This document shows positions 17,460 to 21,853 of a stretch of 21,853 bases of DNA, piece after piece (within the stretch, counting starts at the first letter, position 1; each line of letters starts with the position of its first letter). This stretch comes from Paramacrobiotus richtersi (taxonomy: Eukaryota > Tardigrada > Eutardigrada > Parachela > Macrobiotidae): the NCBI GenBank assembly GCA_034698045.1, contig JAQGAU010001039.1, positions 1 through 21,853 of the forward strand. Reading direction: 5' to 3'. The notes under the pieces are model-generated. The model did no database searches, was not told the DNA's origin, and saw nothing but the letters and a program-made list of their open reading frames with translations. The translations under genes were made by a program, and so were the position numbers.

Positions 17460-18547
17460 ATGGAGTTCTCGCAGGCGTTTCCAACAAAGCTAAGACCTTA
17501 TGAAGAGGTGAAGCTCGTCGAACATGTCATCGACACTGGTGACGCTAAGCCGATAAAGTGTCGACCCTGCAGGACTTCCTGGAAAGGTGAAGAGCTCATA
17601 CAGGAGCACGTCCAGGACATGCCGAATAAGGGCGTCACCATCGAGCCAACTCACCTTGGAGTTTCCCCGTCGTGTTGGCGCGGTAGGAGAACGCCGACGG
17701 GACGATGGGGACCAGCTTCTGCATCAATTACATAAAGTTGCATAGCGTTACCAGGAAGAACAACTACGCACTTCTGAACCCCGACGAGCTCCTCGATGCC
17801 GTCGCAGGTAGTAAATTCTTCGCGGGTCTCGATTGTTTTTCAGGTTTCTGACAGTTGAAGATGGAGGAAGACTCCATCCAGAAGACGGCGTTCGCGACCT
17901 ACGACGGGCTCTACGAGTTTGTTCGCATGCCGTTCGAGGTCTGCAACGGACCTGCGAGTTTCCAGAGCGCGATGGATCAACGATTGCCACCATGAAAGGC
18001 AAGAACATCTTCGCGTATCTCGACGACGTGATCGTCTACGCCATAAACTGGCCAGAATTCATAAAGAACCTCCGCGCGGCCTTCGAACTCCTCTGAGAAG
18101 CCGGTTTCACACGGAAGCCGAGCAAGTGCCACTTCGCAGCCAAAGAACGTCAGTTTGTAGGTCACGTCGTCGCGAATGGAACCCGGACGGACCCAGATAA
18201 GATCAGCGCCATCAATGAGTTCCCGAGGCCACATGATGAAACTTCCCTGCGGTCCTTCCTGGGGCTCGCGGGCTACTACCGCAAGTTTATCTTGGATTTT
18301 GCATGTAAAAGAGCGCACCTCCACGCCTTGACATAACAGGACGTCAACGTTAGAGAATACTGGACGCACATCCACGAGCAAAAGTTCGTCGGACTGAAGA
18401 AGGCCCACCGAGGCCCGGTTTTTGCCAAGTTCGAACCGAACCTCCTCACCGTCATCGAGTGTGACGCAAGTACCTACGGTGTGGGAGCTGTCCTGAGTCA
18501 AAAGGGACACCCGATCGCGTACGCCAGTCGGCTACTACAGGACGCCA
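17460..18547 (+). pseudogene. reverse transcriptase and start of RNase H, plus copy
   Basis: RT copies the element RNA into DNA. Blocks in order: VEHVIDTGDAKPIKCR (about 17519), GLDCFSGF followed by TGA where the family has W/H/F, KTAFATYDGLYEFVRMPFEV, NGPASFQ, then after a frame change the catalytic YLDDV (18016-18030), a TGA at about 18095, CHFAAKERQFVGHVV, and FLGLAGYYRKFI (18256-18291) of the connection. RNase H starts with FEPNLLTVIECDAS and GVGAVLSQKGHPIAYASR (first catalytic Asp 18463-18465) and is cut off at the junction at about 18547. At least three stops and two frame changes make it inactive. Confidence 0.88.
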
Positions 18548-18903
18548 GTCCCCATCGTCCCATCGGAGTTTCTCTTCCGCGCCAACACGACGGGGAAGCT
18601 CCAAGGTGAGTTGGATCGACGGATGACACCCTTGTTCAGCATGTCTTGAACGTGCTCCTCCATGAGCTCTTTGCCCCTCCAGGAGGTCCTGGCGGGTCGA
18701 CATCTTATCGGCTTAGCGTCACCAGTATCGATGACATGTTCGACGAGCTTCACCTCTCCGTAGGGTCTTAGCTTTGTTGGAAACGCCTGCGGAAACTCCG
18801 TAAAAAGAGACTTCAGTTCTGCCCTCTGGCTCTCCGCCAAGTTAGGGTTCACATGAAGTTGACCGAGGGTTTCCTTGAACTCCGTTTCCCTGAACGACGT
18901 CAT
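18548..18903 (-). pseudogene. reverse transcriptase, N-terminal part, minus copy
   Basis: The minus strand reads ETLGQLHVNPNLAESQRAEL, FPTKLRPYGEVKLVEHVIDT, HVQDMLNKGVIRRSNSPWSF and PVVLARKRNSDGTM, the finger part of a Ty3/gypsy RT ('I..S.SP..SP.V.V.KKDG' type). It is cut off just before the first catalytic block, at the junction with the plus copy. Confidence 0.85.
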
Positions 18904-19136
18904 GAACCGTTGCTTTGCTGCTCGAAGTTTTTCGAGGGACCCACTTAGCGTTGGACCCAGGGACCCCTCTTATGAGTCTCCCGCATCCGAGTCTGAAGAG
19001 TCGGAGTACCGGGTCTCAGGGTCCGTAGCTTGTCCGCAAGTACCTCATCTCGGAGGTAGTCCCCACCAGTTACCGGTCGAAACTCGTCATAGTTCTCGGG
19101 TTGCCGAAGTATTTCGTTCCACTTCGAGTCTTGTCG

Positions 19137-20252
19137 CTACCCTGTGGACCCAGCACTGCGAAGGACCTCTCCGGTCTCTGTTAGCTCGCAGGTGAGTTTA
19201 TCTATAGCTCGGTGTTTTTCGTCGCTAGGTACCCAACGATTTTCATCATCCGGGTCCTCTCCGGCCCCAGTGACTACTTCCCCAGTCGAGTCCTCTCCGG
19301 ACCGACCGAGTTCGTAAAGTGCCATGTTCTTTCTAGCCCTAGTGAGTATGTCCTTTGTCAAGTCCTCTCCGGACTGAACGAGTTTTTCGCCGACCGAGCC
19401 CTCTCCGCACTGGTCAGGTACTTCCTTAGCTACGCCCTCTCCGGGTTCGCTAAGTATAACGGGGTTCTGAGGTCCCCAAGTTCCCGGAGTTCCAGGTACA
19501 TAATGGTATGTTGGGCCATTAGCAATATCGTTCGTTGGGACCTCTGGAGGGGGGACGTCCAAGAGGTCAAGGTCTTGGTTGAGCCACCTGGTTTACAAAC
19601 ACCCCGTGTTATGCGGGAGTGTGTCGACGCCAGTTTCTTGGTCGTGGATGCATTCGTCGCACACGAACGAGTTCGGAAGTTTCGCGTCGAACTCACGAGC
19701 TGTCTTGATGACTCTTGAGTTGTCGATCTGACTCCGTGGTCGAACCACCCATTGGTCCTCAGGGGCTATGACGACCCGTTTCTTGGGGTCGCGACGTCGT
19801 CGGTATTCCTTCAGCTCGACGCCAAACATCTCCCAAATGGCGCGTGCGAGGTACGCTGGCCAGCAGATGTCCTTAGTCAGGTCGGGCTGAAAAAGAGACT
19901 CAAAAAACTTCTCAAAAAGTTCCCTGACCGAGAGCTCAAGTCCCAACGGGAGACCTTACCCTCTCCGGGTGAACAGGTCTTCGAGAGTTTGCCGTTCTAT
20001 ACGGAACCAGTCTTCTTGAAGTGCCACTGTCGCAAGATGTTCGTCGAGCTCGTTCTTTATCTGCGTATAGCGGACTGGGTCGACGAGGTCTTGAGCCCGT
20101 GTGATCCATCTCTGTAGCTCTTCAGTTCTGTCGAGACTATTGCGCACGTAATCCCGAAATCCGGTGATATAGTTGGCGTAGCGCAAGTCGACTGCTTCGT
20201 CTGCCCCGGGATCTACCTCGGGGTTCCACAAACCGGGTTTCAGGATACCCAC
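19137..20252 (-). pseudogene. helix-rich spacer segment with GED repeats, minus copy
   Basis: One frame, broken by a TGA-type stop near 19955 and a TAA near 19592, reads DLRYANYITGFRDYVRNSLD, ELQRWITRAQDLVDPVRYTQ, FRIERQTLEDLF, DICWPAYLARAIWEMFGVEL, a basic run EYRRRRDPKKR, FVCDECIHDQETGVDTL, and the acidic GEG/SGED repeat part to TAG at 19139-19137. It looks mostly alpha-helical, then acidic. It sits between protease and RT. I know no such domain there in standard Ty3/gypsy elements. It could be a displaced gag-like or a lineage-specific domain. Confidence 0.5.
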
Positions 20253-20584
20253 GGTGTCTCCCGCCGTGGATCTTTGCGTAGAACCGGTAGTGGTGTGTTA
20301 GCAGCGGCGTCTCGCGCCGCTGTTGTCGAGACGACACCCCGTGTTTCGGTGTGTGTTGACGAGCTCGGGACCCTCTCCGGACCTCCGAGACTTAATAATG
20401 CGAACCCTCCGGAGTCCGAGGTCTTGGCGGCGCGTTCTCGCGCCGCTGTTGTCGAGACGGGACCCGGTGGTTCGTTGGCTCTTGTTGGGTTTGGGATCCT
20501 CTCCGGACCTCCGAAACTTGTCGAAGTGGTCGAAACAGCCTTTGCTGACTGTGTCAGGGTCTTTACTTGACCTCCGACGCCCAC
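20240..20584 (-). pseudogene. spacer continuation with PERI/PERV and VSTTAAR repeats, minus copy
   Basis: Same frame as the protease reading frame upstream, separated from it by one in-frame TAA (20596-20594). It reads KAVSTTSTSFGGPERIPNP, PPGPVSTTAARERAAKT, GGPERVPSSS and GVVSTTAARDAAANT, then runs out at a stop; the next segment is in another frame. The two overlap by 13 nt (20240-20252), as would suit a frameshift site, but decay alone could also explain the break. Confidence 0.6.
20427..20446. repeat. GC-rich palindrome in the spacer, minus copy
   Basis: GCGGCGCG-TTCT-CGCGCCGC: same 8-bp arms as at 15759-15778, with a different 4-nt loop. The arms survive in both copies while the loop differs. 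Confidence 0.75.
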
Positions 20585-20593
20585 TTCGGTCCT

Positions 20594-21649
20594 TTACGGA
20601 CCATTCTGGGCTGGTGTCCTTTGTGGACCTTTATTTACCAGCTCCGGACCAACTGGAGCGACCATAGCTCTATCTAAGCTAGCCCGCACCGGGGACCTCT
20701 CCGGTCGTCCGGTTTGGTGTTGCGGAGGCCTCTCCGGCTCTCCGTTTACCGTTACTGTTGAAGAACCTGGGGCTCTCTCCGAACCTCCAAGTACTACAGT
20801 CGAAGGACTTGGGGTTCTTTCCGAAACTCCAAGTGCTGTCGTGGTCCTCTCCGGACACTGCGACGCTAAGTCCGGATACCTTTGCGTAAAGGTTTTGTTG
20901 TCCGGTAGTTTAACATCGTTTCGGACGGACGTCATTGATGAGCTCGGGGTTCTCTCCGAACCTCCCAGAACGGTCGAGGTCCTCTCCGGACTCATCGCCG
21001 TGGGTTCTACTGTGGCGATCACAAGGTCTTCAGGGACCTCCGAAAGCTGCAGATAGACTACCACCGGGTCCGGGGTACTCGGACCCGACGGTAGCTCCGC
21101 GAACTCTGAGGCCCACCTCTCTATGTGAATTATCGCCGAACCCCTGACCGTGAAAATGGTCTTCTGGAGATATTCGTTCCCCAGTAGAAGCTGGACGTCG
21201 TCATTCGTCGGCTTCACGCAGAAGGAATGAACCTGAGTCATCCCGTTGAGACGTACCGGTATCTTGCAGTAGTGGGTACATTGGAAGCGGATCAGGCCTC
21301 CAACGCCCCGGATCAGCCTAGGGCTGTCCAGCAGCTGCGTAGGCAGTCCGTGTTTGCTGCAAAAGTGCTGCGAGATCATCGAGGTCTCGGCACCGGTGTC
21401 GATGAGGGCTTCGACGGGTTTCCCGTCGACAAAGACCTGGTGCGTCAATGCTTGCACGCGTCGACTCCTATCCGCGAACTCTACAACAAGAACACGGAGG
21501 CTGGGCAACACCTCTATCGGGTGAAACAAAAGAACCAAAGGCTCCATGTCGAAGCCTGGACTGTGGTACCCTCTCCGGGTATTGTCCATGGTTGGCGGGT
21601 TCGGTGGGTAGTCGAGGGCTGACCTATCCGGCCAGTACCCGTTCCACAC
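20594..21649 (-). pseudogene. retropepsin plus PERT-repeat spacer, longest open frame of the element
   Basis: 352 codons from the first codon shown (GTG 21649); a more likely start is ATG 21589 in the context CCAACCATGG. Residues 80-165 form a retropepsin: DTGAE at 84-88 (21400-21386), an inner ILVF-rich flap zone, and LLLGNEYL at 154-161 (21190-21167). From about residue 215 the protein is Ser/Thr/Pro-rich with the repeated core P/S-E-R-T/A/S-P-S-S-S. No stop lies within this stretch until TAA 20596-20594. No zinc knuckle precedes it within the frame. It is the best-preserved part of either copy, but it lacks the rest of pol in frame. Confidence 0.8.
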
Positions 21650-21853
21650 CGGCTCGCTGGTTTGCCGAGGTCACTGGGGGATAGCTACCTGTCCGGCGGC
21701 TCTTAAGTTTCCCGCGCTCTGGAGTGCACGTTCCATGCGACTTTTGGGGCCATGCCTTACCGGAGGAACTCCGTTAGGGTACCTGAAAGCAAACAAGGTT
21801 CCTGGAGGTGAGGAGCTGGAAGGTCCTGACCAGCTGGCAGGTGTTGAAGTTAG
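21650..21853 (-). other. upstream end of the minus copy, no clear gene
   Basis: The sequence keeps the GC-rich character of the element. One minus frame reads MERALQSAGNLRAAGQVAIP and stops, and the bases before it (GGCCCCAAAAGTCGCATGG) faintly recall a decayed GH-type zinc knuckle. This would fit the end of a gag gene, but it is too weak to call. Confidence 0.25.

Larger units (their letters stand above)
14611..18547 (+). mobile_element. Ty3/gypsy-like retroelement, decayed plus-strand copy
   Basis: Order on the plus strand: retropepsin (about 14618-15096), repeat-rich spacer (15180-16900), pre-RT segment (17041-17432), reverse transcriptase (17460-18300), start of RNase H (18390-18547). 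Homology with the minus copy starts at CAACCATGG (14611), that is, at the first codon of the protease frame. Many frameshifts and stops break it. Compared with the minus copy it lacks about 450 bp near 15925. The base composition is clearly more GC-rich than the sequence to its left. No LTR, primer-binding site, gag or integrase is seen. It ends abruptly within RNase H, where the minus copy begins. Confidence 0.85.
19160..20993 (-). repeat. array of GGAGA-loop stem-loops, minus copy
   Basis: On the plus strand these appear as CTCTCCGG-type strings. Good examples: 20979-20991 (GTCC/GGAC), 20948-20962 (GGTTC/GAACC), 20844-20856 (GTCC/GGAC), near 20696 (GACC/GGTC), 20589-20603 (GGTCC/GGACC, loop GTAAA), near 19290 and 19362 (GTCC/GGAC), near 19166 (GACC/GGTC). 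About 17 recognisable copies of the core occur between 19160 and 21580. The hairpin at 20589-20603 is paired here, but its counterpart in the plus copy is changed. Confidence 0.65.
18548..21649 (-). mobile_element. Ty3/gypsy-like retroelement, decayed minus-strand copy
   Basis: Same element as 14611-18547, inverted. It runs from protease (21649) through the spacer to the first blocks of RT, where it ends at about 18548 next to the RNase H of the plus copy. It keeps the helix-rich spacer part lost in the plus copy, but lacks about 520 bp (pre-RT segment) between about 19137 and 18903; CGGAG stands on both sides of that gap in the plus copy. It has fewer stops than the plus copy. The protease end probably continues beyond the window. 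Confidence 0.85.

Noticed and set aside
14611-21649. LTRs flanking the retroelement copies
   Set aside because: No direct repeats of LTR size are seen at either side; both copies are internal fragments.
1-21853. tRNA and rRNA genes
   Set aside because: I looked for TTCGAATC-type T-loops with pairing arms; single strings occur (for example near 8518) but no cloverleaf could be formed.
1-21853. CRISPR array
   Set aside because: The repeats present are dispersed, inverted or tandem units of eukaryotic type; none has regular unique spacers.

Overview
The window looks like nuclear DNA of an invertebrate animal; I cannot name the species. The evidence is short GT..AG introns (about 40-400 nt), exons of animal-type multi-exon genes, AT-rich introns, and a GC-richer retroelement block. 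No intact full-length gene is visible. Most recognisable coding segments are pieces of larger genes, and most of them carry frameshifts or in-frame stops.

Layout. 1-4600 (+): pieces of three unrelated genes in the same orientation. These are a PIKfyve-type lipid kinase (686 to about 2135), the DNA-cleavage core of topoisomerase II (2297-3728), and the C-terminal xRRM end of a LARP7-like protein (3951-4600), which has an intact reading frame and a natural stop. 5120-6983 (-): a decayed VPS13-like segment with several well-formed splice junctions. 7250-10640: unrecognised exon-like pieces mixed with two repeat families. One (R1) occurs twice in the same direction. The other (R2) occurs twice in opposite directions and carries a conserved intron. 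10640-12600: mostly non-coding, with palindromes and an unrecognised minus-strand exon cluster. 12598-12926: two tandem copies of a unit of about 140 bp with terminal inverted repeats and internal hairpins. 13028-14208: a signal-peptide-like exon, an orphan exon, and a minus-strand SET-domain exon (H3K36-methyltransferase type) broken by one TGA.

14611-21853: two decayed copies of one Ty3/gypsy-like retroelement facing each other. The plus copy runs protease, long repeat-rich spacer, pre-RT segment, reverse transcriptase (YLDDV) and start of RNase H, and stops at about 18547. The minus copy (21649 down to 18548) runs protease, spacer and start of RT. They look roughly 90% identical at the DNA level where I compared them (by eye), and each carries its own large deletion. 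No LTR or integrase is visible.

The most interesting signal is in the spacer between protease and RT. Both copies hold an array of short stem-loops with a constant GGAGA loop (type GTCC-GGAGA-GGAC). Their arms vary in a paired way (GTCC/GGAC, GTTC/GAAC, GACC/GGTC), and the same motif is read in two different protein frames, as PERT early and SGED later. That points to a nucleic-acid-level element inside the coding sequence. The second theme is the mosaic of gene fragments, which could come from fragment capture or repeated segmental duplication followed by decay.
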